A stretch of DNA of 24,169 nt from an uncultured Thermoleophilia bacterium (GCA_903912585.1 CAIWHY010000253.1:1-24169), one strand, 5' to 3'. Shown: positions 1 through 6,814, counted from the first letter of the stretch. The notes: generated by a model from the letters alone, not told the origin. Made by a program: numbers and translations.

Positions 1-1
1 C

Positions 2-1717
2 GGACGAGTCTGGCTGATCGCGGCCGTCGTCGTCCTCGCGGTCCTCCTCGCCGGCTTTGCCGCTCTGCAGCTCGCCGTGCGCGGCAAGATCGGCAGCGGC
101 GTCCGCGCGGCCGGCATCAGCCTGCAGGGCCAGTCGCTCGACCAGGCGACGGCCACCCTGGAGCGCAAGCTCGCCCCGCGCCTCGAGGTGGCCACGCTGC
201 AGACCGGCGCCGGAGCGCCGCTCCGCGTCGCCCTCGCGAAGCTCGGCATGAGCCTCGACGCGCGCGCCACCGCGGAGGCGGCCCTCGCGCGCGGCCGGCA
301 CCGCCTGCCCGGCGGGCTCGTGCTGTGGCTCCCCGGCGGTGGGGGAGAGGTGGCGCCGGTGCTCGCCGTGCGCGCCGCCGCGTTCAGCGCCGGGCTCGCC
401 GCCGTCAATGCCGCCGCGGACACCGCTCCGCGCGACGCCCGGCTCACCTTCGCGGGGGGCGCGGTCAAGGTGCTGCCGTCCGCCGACGGGCGCACCGTCG
501 ACGCTCTGGCCCTGGAGCGCCTGATCAGCGCCAGCGTGGCTGCGGGCCGGCCGTTCAGCGGCCTCGTGCCGACGATGAGCGCGGCGCCGCGCGTGAGCAC
601 GGCGATGGCGCAGTCGCGCGCCGGCGCGGCCGCGACCTACCTGGCGACGCCCGTGACGCTGCGCTACCGCGAGACCTCGGTGAAGCTCACCCCGTCGGCG
701 ATGGCCGACATGCTCACCGTCAACACCGGCAGCGACGCGGCCTTCTACCCGCTCACCTTCGACAACGGGCGCGCCCGCGCCAGACTGCGGGCGCTGTTCC
801 CGACCGCCGTGATCAAGCCGGTCGACGCGCGGTTGATCGTCCACGGCAACGGCGGCACGACGATCACTGGCAGCCGCGAGGGCCAGACCATCGACATGCA
901 GGCCCTCGTGCGGGACCTCAACGACGCCGCCTCGGGCGGCGGCCTGCGTTCCGTGTTCGTGGCCGTCAAGCCCGCTCTGCCGGCGCTCTCGAGCGACCAG
1001 CTCGCGACCCAGGGGTTCGCGTCGGTCGGGACGCAGTTCGTCACCTACTTCGACCCGCGCAACAAGACGCGCGTCGGTAACATCGCCCTCGCGGCGCGCA
1101 TCGTCGACGGGGCGGTGGTGCGTCCGGGCGCGGTCTTCTCTCTCAACGCCACCCTGGGACCGCGGACCACCAACCGCGGCTTCGACTACGCCCCCGTGAT
1201 CGCGGCGGACAACGTCCTGCGGCAGGGCGTCGGCGGCGGCATCTGCCAGTACGCGACGACGCTGTTCAACGCCGTCTTCTTCGCCGGCCTGCCGGTGGTC
1301 GAGCGCCACGCGCACTCCCTGTACATCTCCCACTACCCCATAGGGCGCGACGCGACGGTGTCGTGGGGGAGCGCCGACTTCAGGTTCCGCAACGACACCG
1401 GCAAGGACATCACGGTGCGCAGCTGGGTGGACAGGGACCACGTCACGGTGGCGCTGCTGCCGAAGACGGGGCGCAGGGTGACCACCACCACCAGTACCTT
1501 CTACGATATTCGTAAGCCCGCCCACGGCAAGAAGGACCCGCGCGTGATCTACGACTCCAACCTCGGCCCGGGGATCATCCGCTGGGAACGCGGCGTCGAC
1601 GGCCTCAGCGTCAAGGTGGACCGCACCGTGCGCTCGGCGGGCGGCGCGCTGCTGCTCCACGACACGTTCACGTCGCACTACGCACCGATGGACTGGATCA
1701 AGCGCGTCGGGACCTGA
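2..1717 (+). CDS. VanW family protein, membrane-anchored, 5'-truncated
   Basis: The frame is open from the first bases of the window, so the true start lies outside it; the GTG at 77 is not the start, because a membrane segment (WLIAAVVVLAVLLAG) is encoded just before it. About 571 residues are visible. After the anchor come two regions resembling the peptidoglycan-binding PG_binding_4 fold (visible residues about 110-195 and 215-315), then the VanW domain (about 350-485) with its conserved GGGICQ motif and the NRGFDYAP segment before it, and a short C-terminal beta-rich tail. The layout implies an extracytoplasmic protein tethered to the membrane and facing the cell wall. The biochemical role of VanW proteins is not settled; the name comes from vancomycin-resistance clusters, but most homologues, probably including this one, have nothing to do with resistance. 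It ends 58 bp before the convergent mglA. Confidence 0.9.
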   Translation, partial: GRVWLIAAVVVLAVLLAGFAALQLAVRGKIGSGVRAAGISLQGQSLDQATATLERKLAPRLEVATLQTGAGAPLRVALAKLGMSLDARATAEAALARGRHRLPGGLVLWLPGGGGEVAPVLAVRAAAFSAGLAAVNAAADTAPRDARLTFAGGAVKVLPSADGRTVDALALERLISASVAAGRPFSGLVPTMSAAPRVSTAMAQSRAGAAATYLATPVTLRYRETSVKLTPSAMADMLTVNTGSDAAFYPLTFDNGRARARLRALFPTAVIKPVDARLIVHGNGGTTITGSREGQTIDMQALVRDLNDAASGGGLRSVFVAVKPALPALSSDQLATQGFASVGTQFVTYFDPRNKTRVGNIALAARIVDGAVVRPGAVFSLNATLGPRTTNRGFDYAPVIAADNVLRQGVGGGICQYATTLFNAVFFAGLPVVERHAHSLYISHYPIGRDATVSWGSADFRFRNDTGKDITVRSWVDRDHVTVALLPKTGRRVTTTTSTFYDIRKPAHGKKDPRVIYDSNLGPGIIRWERGVDGLSVKVDRTVRSAGGALLLHDTFTSHYAPMDWIKRVGT

Positions 1718-1743
1718 CGCGGCGGGGCCGTGACGGCGGGGGA

Positions 1744-1777
1744 GAGGCGGCCGGTGCGGCTGCGCCGCGGCCGCCTC
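1744..1777. terminator. Bidirectional terminator-like hairpin between vanW and mglA
   Basis: A nested perfect stem: GAGGCGGCC at 1744-1752 pairs with GGCCGCCTC at 1769-1777, and inside it GCGGC at 1756-1760 pairs with GCCGC at 1764-1768 around a TGC loop, with a GGT bulge. It sits between two convergent genes and overlaps the mglA stop codon. There is no clear T-run on either side, so termination by this hairpin is inferred from stem strength and position. Confidence 0.6.
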
Positions 1778-2354
1778 AGCCGGTCTTGGCGATGACCTGC
1801 TTGCAGACGACCTTGAGCGTGTCGAAGACGCCCTCGCCGATCACCGCGCTCGACTCCGTGACCGGCGACCCGGTGTGGTTGAGCAGCTCGTTGAGGTCCT
1901 CGACCGAGAACACGTCGCCGAGGTCGCGCTTGTTCATCTGGATGACGAAGCCGAGCTTGCTGAGGTCGTCGCCCTGGCTGAGCAGGTTGTCCCACAGGTT
2001 GAGGTAGCTCTCGACGTTCTCGTCGAGCCTCGTTATCTGCGAGTCGGCGACGAAGATGACGCCGTCGACGCCCTGCAGCACGAGCTTGCGGCTGGCGTTG
2101 TAGTAGCTCTGCCCGGGCACCGTGTAGAGGTGGAAGCGCGTCTGCATGCCCTTGACGGTGCCGAGCGTGAGGGGCAGGAAGTCGAAGTAGAGCGTGCGCT
2201 CTTCCTCGGTCGCGATGCTCACGAGCTTGCCGCGCGCCTCGGGGTTGATCTTGCGGTGGATGTACTGCAGGTTCGTCGTCTTGCCGCACAGTCCGCAGCC
2301 GTAGTAGACGATCTTGTAGTTGATCTCGCGCGCGGCGAAGTTGATCAGCGGCAT
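1776..2354 (-). CDS. mglA: MglA-like Ras-family GTPase (cell polarity/motility)
   Basis: A 192-residue small GTPase. Visible motifs are the P-loop GCGLCGKTT (residues 19-27), the MglA-specific switch sequence TVPGQ (78-82) in place of the Ras DxxG, NKRD (141-144) for guanine recognition, and a C-terminal SSA. Arg53 and Gln82, the catalytic pair described for Myxococcus MglA, fall at the same residue numbers. In Myxococcus and Thermus, MglA-GTP marks the leading pole and steers type IV pili and gliding machinery, with MglB as its activating partner. The gene lies 10 bp after the roadblock gene on the same strand, so the two are very probably co-transcribed, matching the mglB-mglA order in other phyla. 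Family assignment is strong; the process controlled in this organism is inferred. Confidence 0.93.
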   Translation of the reverse strand: MPLINFAAREINYKIVYYGCGLCGKTTNLQYIHRKINPEARGKLVSIATEEERTLYFDFLPLTLGTVKGMQTRFHLYTVPGQSYYNASRKLVLQGVDGVIFVADSQITRLDENVESYLNLWDNLLSQGDDLSKLGFVIQMNKRDLGDVFSVEDLNELLNHTGSPVTESSAVIGEGVFDTLKVVCKQVIAKTG

Positions 2355-2364
2355 CCAGGCGCCC

Positions 2365-2850
2365 TCACACGTCTTTGAAGAGGTCGTCGATGGCAGTGCC
2401 GGCCGAGCTCTCGAAGTCGGCGTCCATGGTGGGGGTCGTGCCGTCGTCCGGGCCGTCGAAGATCTGGCGCAGCACCTCGATGGCGCGCTGCGTGTACAGC
2501 CGTACCTTGCCCACCTGCGTCTCGCGCCCGAACGTGACGATGAGAAGCACCTGCTCGTTGACCTGGGAAACGTGCAGGTTGAGCGCGCTGCCCTCGTGGA
2601 AGAGCAGCGTGAACTCGTTCTCGTCGAGGATCCGGGCGAGCTGCTGCGTGGCCGCGAAGGAACTGGCGGCGAGCGAGGCGAGCGAGAGCGTCTCGGGGTG
2701 ATACGTGTCCGAGGCCGTGGTGATCGGCTGGCCCGAGGTGCTGATGAGGGCGAGGAAGCTGGAGCCCGAGACTTCCTTGAGCTTCTGCAGAAGGTCGTCG
2801 CAGCGGTCCAGCTGCCGATCGTTGATGACGAGTCCCTTGCGCCGCGCCAC
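2365..2850 (-). CDS. mglB: Roadblock/LC7 domain protein, MglB-like GAP partner of MglA
   Basis: A 161-residue protein with a roadblock/LC7 domain at about 11-108, followed by a linker and a short amphipathic C-terminal segment (AIDDLFKDV). Length and layout match Myxococcus and Thermus MglB, where a roadblock dimer stimulates GTP hydrolysis by MglA and a C-terminal helix modulates nucleotide exchange. The frame is open to 3015, but the GTG at 2850 is preferred: GGGGGAA lies a few bases upstream, homology begins just after it, and the upstream residues are arginine-rich noise. mglA follows after 10 bp. Roadblock proteins also partner other GTPases, but pairing with an MglA that has TVPGQ makes the MglB call likely. 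Function rests on family knowledge. Confidence 0.87.
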   Translation of the reverse strand: MARRKGLVINDRQLDRCDDLLQKLKEVSGSSFLALISTSGQPITTASDTYHPETLSLASLAASSFAATQQLARILDENEFTLLFHEGSALNLHVSQVNEQVLLIVTFGRETQVGKVRLYTQRAIEVLRQIFDGPDDGTTPTMDADFESSAGTAIDDLFKDV

Positions 2851-2884
2851 GCTGTTCCCCCCGGAGTGGTTCCGTTGCCTGCGA

Positions 2885-2890
2885 AGTATA
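2885..2890 (-). promoter_or_regulatory. Extended -10 promoter candidate for mglB-mglA
   Basis: On the minus strand TATACT is preceded by TGG, giving an extended -10 (TGGTATACT) in GC-rich surroundings. The predicted transcription start near 2878 would leave a 5' leader of roughly 28 nt before the GTG at 2850. No good -35 is present at normal spacing, which extended -10 promoters tolerate. Confidence 0.5.
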
Positions 2891-3077
2891 CCAGCCCGCC
2901 TCCGCCAACTCTCTATCGACGTTCTCGGGCGCGAGCATGAGGCCGCCCGCGCGCATCCCGTGCCGCACGGCTCCCGCAAGCGCCGCCGGGCGCGCCCCTC
3001 GGGCAGGACTCCCATCGGCCGCTGCGAACCTTCGTCTGCACGGCAACGACGACCGCGAGCGGACCCAGGAGCACGGC

Positions 3078-3665
3078 ATGACCCTCAAGGGTGACCTCAG
3101 CGAGCTCCCGCTCTCGGACCTCATCGAGATGACGGCACTGGGCGGCAAGACCGGCAGGCTTCTGATCAGCTTCCCGGACGGCACGCTCGCCGGCAGGCTC
3201 GACTTCCGCAGCGGGAGACTCGTGGACGCCGCCCGTGGAGAGCTCGTCGCGGAGAAGGCCTTCTACGCCCTGCTCGCCGTCGAGGAGGGCTCGTTCGAGT
3301 TCGACGGGGACGCGCCGGTCGGCGAGGGAGACGAGTTCCTCCCGGCGCGTGCGCTGCTCATGGAGGGCATGCGCCGCCTCGATATCGTGGACCGTCTCCG
3401 CGGCCGCTTTCCGGCGCCGGCGCTGGTGCGCCTTCTCGGCGGAGACGCAGGGGACGACGCCGAGGCGAGCGTGCTCGCCTACCTCGGCCCGGGATCCCGC
3501 CGGCTCGGCGACATCGTGGCCGGCGTCCTGGTGCGCGGAGACCACGACGAGTACGACGCGCTCCTGGCCGTGCAGCGTCTCGCAGGCCGGGGCGTGGTGC
3601 GCGTCGAAGTCCCCGGTGAACCGGCCTGGTCGGCCGAAGGGCCTCAACCTGAACTTGAACGTTGA
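3078..3665 (+). CDS. DUF4388/PATAN domain protein
   Basis: A 195-residue protein with an N-terminal DUF4388 (PATAN) domain at about 2-80: the opening GDLSELPLSDLIEM, then KTGRLLI, and the GRLVDAARGEL turn are typical. The rest (about 85-195) is helical and acidic with no domain I recognise; it resembles the winged-helix tails that sometimes follow DUF4388. The ATG at 3078 is chosen over upstream starts because AGGAG sits 6 bp before it and homology begins at once. PATAN domains are scaffolding modules in response regulators and polarity proteins, several of them tied to type IV pilus motors. It is transcribed away from mglB-mglA, with a 227-bp intergenic region, and towards rsiG, so a shared polarity or motility role is plausible but unproven. 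Confidence 0.82.
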   Translation: MTLKGDLSELPLSDLIEMTALGGKTGRLLISFPDGTLAGRLDFRSGRLVDAARGELVAEKAFYALLAVEEGSFEFDGDAPVGEGDEFLPARALLMEGMRRLDIVDRLRGRFPAPALVRLLGGDAGDDAEASVLAYLGPGSRRLGDIVAGVLVRGDHDEYDALLAVQRLAGRGVVRVEVPGEPAWSAEGPQPELER

Positions 3666-3683
3666 GGACGGGTCGGGTAGCAT
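3655..3683 (+). promoter_or_regulatory. Sigma70-type promoter candidate for the rsiG-FHA-merR-apt operon
   Basis: TTGAAC at 3655-3660, a 17-bp spacer, and TAGCAT at 3678-3683. The -35 overlaps the last codons of the DUF4388 gene. The predicted start near 3690 gives a leader of about 33 nt with AGGAG seven bases before the rsiG ATG. Confidence 0.55.
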
Positions 3684-3722
3684 TCGCCTGCCAGCCCTCC
3701 ACCCACCGACAGGAGTCGCGCC

Positions 3723-4025
3723 ATGGACGACATCGTCGACCTCGTTTCCCGGTCTGACGACGACCTGCGTGCCCTGGTCGCCGAGTTCGAGGCCGAGGAA
3801 CGTGAGATCTCGCGCCAGCGCCGCATCCTTCAAGGCAAGCTGGACATCCTTCGCGCCGAGCTCGTGATGCGGCTGCAGCGGCGCCACAACAAAGGCGAGT
3901 CCGTGATCTCGGCCGACGACGTGGCCGGCCTCTCACGCATCCTCGCCGGCAAGATGCCGGAGGCTCCCGTGGAGCCCGCGCCCGACGAGGGCGGCCCCGC
4001 CGAAAAGGGCCCCGGGGGAGACTGA
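3723..4025 (+). CDS. rsiG: RsiG-like c-di-GMP-dependent anti-sigma factor, single-motif form
   Basis: A 100-residue protein. Residues about 12-55 are a charged, heptad-like helix with one exact copy of the RsiG motif E-x3-S-x2-R-x3-Q-x3-D: Glu26, Ser30, Arg33, Gln37 and Asp41 (EREISRQRRILQGKLD). A second helical segment (60-78) and a disordered Pro/Gly/Glu tail follow. In Streptomyces, RsiG carries two motif copies and binds the sigma factor WhiG when loaded with c-di-GMP. In deep-branching unicellular actinobacteria RsiG is small, has one motif and acts as a homodimer, as characterised in Rubrobacter radiotolerans. Length and motif count match that ancestral form. No WhiG-type sigma gene is in the window, so the partner must be encoded elsewhere. 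It heads an operon: the FHA gene begins one base after its stop. Confidence 0.85.
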   Translation: MDDIVDLVSRSDDDLRALVAEFEAEEREISRQRRILQGKLDILRAELVMRLQRRHNKGESVISADDVAGLSRILAGKMPEAPVEPAPDEGGPAEKGPGGD

Positions 4026-4026
4026 C

Positions 4027-4482
4027 GTGTTCTGCCCCGAGTGCGGCATCCGGAACTCGGAGGGCGCGAGTTTCTGCGTGCGCTGCGGCGCCAGCCTCAT
4101 CGCCGAGCAACCCGAATCGGCGACCACGATGAGCTACGTCCCGGGCGACGACGACGCCGACGCCAACGCTCTCGCCGTCGTGGCCGGCGACGAGGCCTGC
4201 CTCGTGTTTCGCAGCGGCGGCGGTCGCGCCGGCGAGACGTTCCCGCTGCGCGCCGACAGGATCACCATCGGGCGGCACCCGGACGCCTCCATCTTCCTCG
4301 ACGACGTGACCGTCTCGCGCGACCACGCCGTGGTGCTCAGGGAGGGCGAGGGCTGGGTCATCGTCGACGAGGGCAGCCTCAACGGCACCTACGTCAACCG
4401 CCGCCGCGGCGAGCGCACGATGCTGAGCGACGGCGACGAGATCCAGATCGGCAAGTACAAGCTGACCTTCCTCGTGCCGTGA
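4027..4482 (+). CDS. Zinc ribbon-FHA protein, GarA/OdhI-like
   Basis: A 151-residue protein. CPEC...CVRC (Cys3, Cys6, Cys17, Cys20) forms an N-terminal zinc ribbon; a linker holds Thr33-Thr34; an FHA domain occupies about 58-151 with the phosphothreonine-binding residues Arg83, Ser97, His100 and Asn119-Gly-Thr. In GarA and OdhI a twin-threonine motif before the FHA domain is phosphorylated by Ser/Thr kinases, and the FHA domain then folds onto it, switching off inhibition of 2-oxoglutarate metabolism. The Thr pair and the overlapping merR gene (same order as odhI-ftsR in Corynebacterium) argue for orthology, but the usual ETTS is not conserved and the zinc ribbon is an addition. The GTG start at 4027 has GGGGGAG upstream and follows rsiG by one base. 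It could instead be a generic FHA adaptor. Confidence 0.85.
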   Translation: MFCPECGIRNSEGASFCVRCGASLIAEQPESATTMSYVPGDDDADANALAVVAGDEACLVFRSGGGRAGETFPLRADRITIGRHPDASIFLDDVTVSRDHAVVLREGEGWVIVDEGSLNGTYVNRRRGERTMLSDGDEIQIGKYKLTFLVP

Positions 4483-5210
4483 CCGACACCGCTGAGCTCC
4501 TGTTCGACGTCGGCGGCGAGAGGCTGCTCACCATCGGCTCGGTGGTCGAGCGCCTGCACGGCGAGTTCCCGGACATCAGCGTCAGCAAGCTGCGCTACCT
4601 CGAGGAGCAGGGCCTCGTCACGCCGCGGCGCACCAAGTCGGGCTACCGGCTGTACTCCCAGGACGACTTCGGGCGGCTGGTGCGCGTGCTCGCCATGCAG
4701 CGCGACGAGTACCTGCCGCTCAAGGTCATCAAGCGCGAGCTCGAGCGCAGTCCCGCGAGCCCGCTCTCGTCGGCGCGTCAGAGCCTGAGCAAGACGGTCC
4801 TGCTCGGCGTGGGGGAGCAGCGCGAGTACACGGCCGAGGAGCTCCAGCAGATGACCGGCGCCGATTCCACGCTGCTCGGGGAGCTCGAGGAGTACGAGCT
4901 CGTCAGCGCCCACCAGGTGAGCGGCGTGCGCCGCTATTCGGAGACGGACGCCGGCATCGTCGGCGCCGCCGCCCAGCTGGCCCTTCTCGGGCTGCGGCCC
5001 AAGAACCTGCGCGTCCTGCAGAGCGCAGTCGATCGCGAGGTGGGCCTCATCGAGCAGGTCCTCCTGCCGGCCCTGAAGTCCAACCGTCCGGAGCGCCGCC
5101 GCGAAGGGCTCGAACAGCTCGACGACATCATCCAGGCGACGACGCAGCTCCGGCAGCTGCTGCTCACGCGCGGCGTGCGGCGCCTCGCCGGCGGCCGCAG
5201 CGGCCGCTGA
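4479..5210 (+). CDS. ftsR: MerR-family transcriptional regulator, FtsR-like
   Basis: A 243-residue regulator starting at GTG 4479, overlapping the FHA stop by four bases (GTGA); the frame is open further upstream but only as a shadow of the FHA gene. The N-terminal MerR winged helix covers about 16-75 (LTIGSVVERL, SKLRYLEEQGLV, SGYRLYS). A second MerR-like winged helix follows at about 115-160 (YTAEELQQMTG, SGVRRYSETD), then a helical C-terminus. This two-lobed build is that of mycobacterial Rv1828 and corynebacterial FtsR, which lie directly after garA/odhI; FtsR activates ftsZ in Corynebacterium. There are no cysteines suggesting metal sensing. The pairing with the FHA gene supports orthology; the targets here are unknown. 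Confidence 0.82.
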   Translation: MTDTAELLFDVGGERLLTIGSVVERLHGEFPDISVSKLRYLEEQGLVTPRRTKSGYRLYSQDDFGRLVRVLAMQRDEYLPLKVIKRELERSPASPLSSARQSLSKTVLLGVGEQREYTAEELQQMTGADSTLLGELEEYELVSAHQVSGVRRYSETDAGIVGAAAQLALLGLRPKNLRVLQSAVDREVGLIEQVLLPALKSNRPERRREGLEQLDDIIQATTQLRQLLLTRGVRRLAGGRSGR

Positions 5211-5226
5211 CCAAGTAGACACACCC

Positions 5227-5754
5227 ATGACCGACGGTCGCATCGACCTCGCCAAGCACGTGCGCGACATCCCGGATTTCCCCAAGGAAGGCATCCTCTT
5301 CCGCGACATCATGCCGCTCCTGCAAGACCCCGTGGCTCTGCGCGAATCGGTCGACCGCATCATCGAGTACGGCACCGGCAAGCACATCGACATGGTGCTC
5401 GGGGCCGAGGCGAGAGGCTTCATCCTCGGCGCCGCGGTGGCCTACGGCCTCGGCGCCGGCTTCGTCTGCGCGCGCAAGCCCGGCAAGCTCCCGTATCGCA
5501 CGATCTCGGCCGAGTACGACCTCGAGTACGGCACCGACAAGCTCGAGGTCCACGAGGACGCCATCAAGCCGGGCCAGAACGTGCTCGTGCACGACGACCT
5601 CCTGGCGACCGGCGGCACCGCCAAAGCCAAGATCGAGCTCGTGGAGAAGCTCGGCGGAATCGTCGTCGGTTGCGCCTTCCTGATCGAGCTCACGGCCCTC
5701 GAGGGCCGTGCCAAGCTCGAGGGCTACGACATCTTCAGCCTCATCACCTACTGA
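5227..5754 (+). CDS. apt: Adenine phosphoribosyltransferase
   Basis: A 175-residue cytoplasmic enzyme that salvages adenine by joining it to PRPP to form AMP and pyrophosphate. The type I phosphoribosyltransferase PRPP loop VLVHDDLLATGGTA spans 119-132; the N-terminal IPDFPKEGILFRDI and the central EARGFI are APT signatures. The length is normal for the family. It begins 16 bp after the merR gene with only a weak ribosome-binding site and is the last gene of the rsiG operon, followed by two GC-rich hairpins. Its metabolic role looks unrelated to the signalling genes upstream. Confidence 0.95.
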   Translation: MTDGRIDLAKHVRDIPDFPKEGILFRDIMPLLQDPVALRESVDRIIEYGTGKHIDMVLGAEARGFILGAAVAYGLGAGFVCARKPGKLPYRTISAEYDLEYGTDKLEVHEDAIKPGQNVLVHDDLLATGGTAKAKIELVEKLGGIVVGCAFLIELTALEGRAKLEGYDIFSLITY

Positions 5755-5759
5755 CGACG

Positions 5760-5792
5760 CCCGGCCGGCTGCCGGGAGCGGCGCACGCCGCT
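5760..5792 (+). terminator. Tandem GC hairpins after apt
   Basis: CCCGGC at 5760-5765 pairs with GCCGGG at 5771-5776 around a 5-nt loop; directly behind it AGCGGC (5777-5782) pairs with GCCGCT (5787-5792) around GCAC. They start about 5 bp after the apt stop. No T-run follows, so this is a terminator-like structure by position only. Confidence 0.45.
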
Positions 5793-6319
5793 GGTGCGCC
5801 TGCCACGCACGAACTTGCGCAATCCTCTCTGCTCTCGCGAGCCTGGCCACATGCCTCTCAGCTTGCCCGCTCTGCGCCGCGCCGGCGTAGTTCCCGGAGT
5901 CCTCTTCGGGGGGAGGGGTGGACGCGTCCTCGACCGACCCGGCGTCACGCGCGCTCGAGAACGCTTGTGACCGGATCGAGCGCTTTCCTCGGGCGCCGAC
6001 TGCGCCGGGCGCAACTCCGCGCGCCGCATGCCGGCGACTCACCCCGGGTGGCGTCCCGTGGAGTGAGGCCAGGAGCAGGTCGCGTCACGATCCGCCGCAT
6101 CGGCCGGCCCCGCAGGGAAGAGGGCGGCCGCGGCGAGGTGACGCTGCAGAGCCGGCCGTCGCTCGGCCTCTAGCTTTACATAACGGAGATTATCGTGCGT
6201 TACCGTCGAGCTCGGCGCCAGGAGAGTCAACGATACCCAGGCCGGCTGCGAACCCTCGAAGGCGGCGCCGTCGCCCCGCCAGGCGTAGCCTGCCGAGCCT
6301 GCCGGCGCCTTCCCGCCTG
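5793..6319. other. Gene-free interval between convergent apt and Nudix genes
   Basis: About 527 bp with no reading frame that has plausible codon use, a ribosome-binding site or recognisable homology on either strand. No tRNA-like fold was seen. Most of it is GC-rich; the exception is the AT-rich stretch near 6171-6204 holding the dif-like site. A small palindrome (CAGGC at 6280-6284, GCCTG at 6288-6292) lies just past the Nudix stop. Confidence 0.6.
6173..6200. other. dif: dif-like XerC/XerD recombination site
   Basis: On the minus strand this reads as an 11-bp arm ACGCACGATAA, a 6-bp core TCTCCG, and an 11-bp arm TTATGTAAAGC. The layout (11-6-11, inner ends ATAA and TTATGT) is that of bacterial dif sites. 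The right arm matches the E. coli XerD arm TTATGTTAAAT at 8 of 11 positions, and the left arm ends in CGATAA as actinobacterial dif sites do. It is the only AT-rich patch in a GC-rich gene-free interval, and genes on both sides point towards it. The alternative is a dif-like target used by an integrative element, but no integrase or element gene is nearby. Confidence 0.62.
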
Positions 6320-6814
6320 CTACCAGCGCCGCCCGAGATACTGCGGCGACGACGGCAGCTCCCGCACGCAGGCGCTGAGGAACTCGGTGATCGGCGGCCG
6401 CACGTCTGCCGACTGCAGCTGCACTTCATCAAGGAACGCGGCGCTCAGGACCTTCTCGTCGCTCGGCTCCGGCGTAGACTCCTTCGGAGCCGAGACCTCG
6501 AACACCAGATGCACCACGTGCTTCACGTAGTCGGGATCCGGTGAGATCGACTCGACGATCGCCAGCAACTTGGAGACGCCGACGCGCATGCCGAGTTCCT
6601 CGAGGAACCCGCGCTTGAGGGCGTCCGCTAGAGTCTCTCCGAAGGTGACACCGCCGCCGGGCAGCAGCCAGTAGCGCTCGTCAGCGTGGCCTTGCTCGAC
6701 CATGAGCATGCGTCTCTCCTCGACGAGCAGACCTGCGACTCTGATAGTAGGCTTGTCGATGCCCGGTTCTACGTCCGGGGCCGGATCGCGCCGTGCGCCT
6801 GCCTCTGCGTTCAT
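6320..6814 (-). CDS. Nudix hydrolase with altered Nudix box
   Basis: A 164-residue protein with a Nudix fold at about 22-150. The Nudix box runs from Gly54 to Met76: Gly54, Glu60, Arg68, then Glu72-Glu73 and Gly75 are present, but the residue after Arg68, normally Glu, is Gly69 (KRGFLEELG). The metal-binding EE pair is intact, so hydrolysis of a nucleoside-diphosphate-linked substrate remains possible, perhaps with changed catalysis. The start overlaps the dut stop in ATGA, so translation is coupled to dut and a nucleotide-pool cleaning role is natural. It is the last gene of the leftward unit. The substrate cannot be told from sequence. Confidence 0.85.
   Translation of the reverse strand: MNAEAGARRDPAPDVEPGIDKPTIRVAGLLVEERRMLMVEQGHADERYWLLPGGGVTFGETLADALKRGFLEELGMRVGVSKLLAIVESISPDPDYVKHVVHLVFEVSAPKESTPEPSDEKVLSAAFLDEVQLQSADVRPPITEFLSACVRELPSSPQYLGRRW

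Noticed and set aside
6039..6230. 63-codon minus-strand frame across the dif-like site
   Set aside because: No ribosome-binding site, biased composition, no homology recognised; the AT-rich part is better explained as a recombination site.
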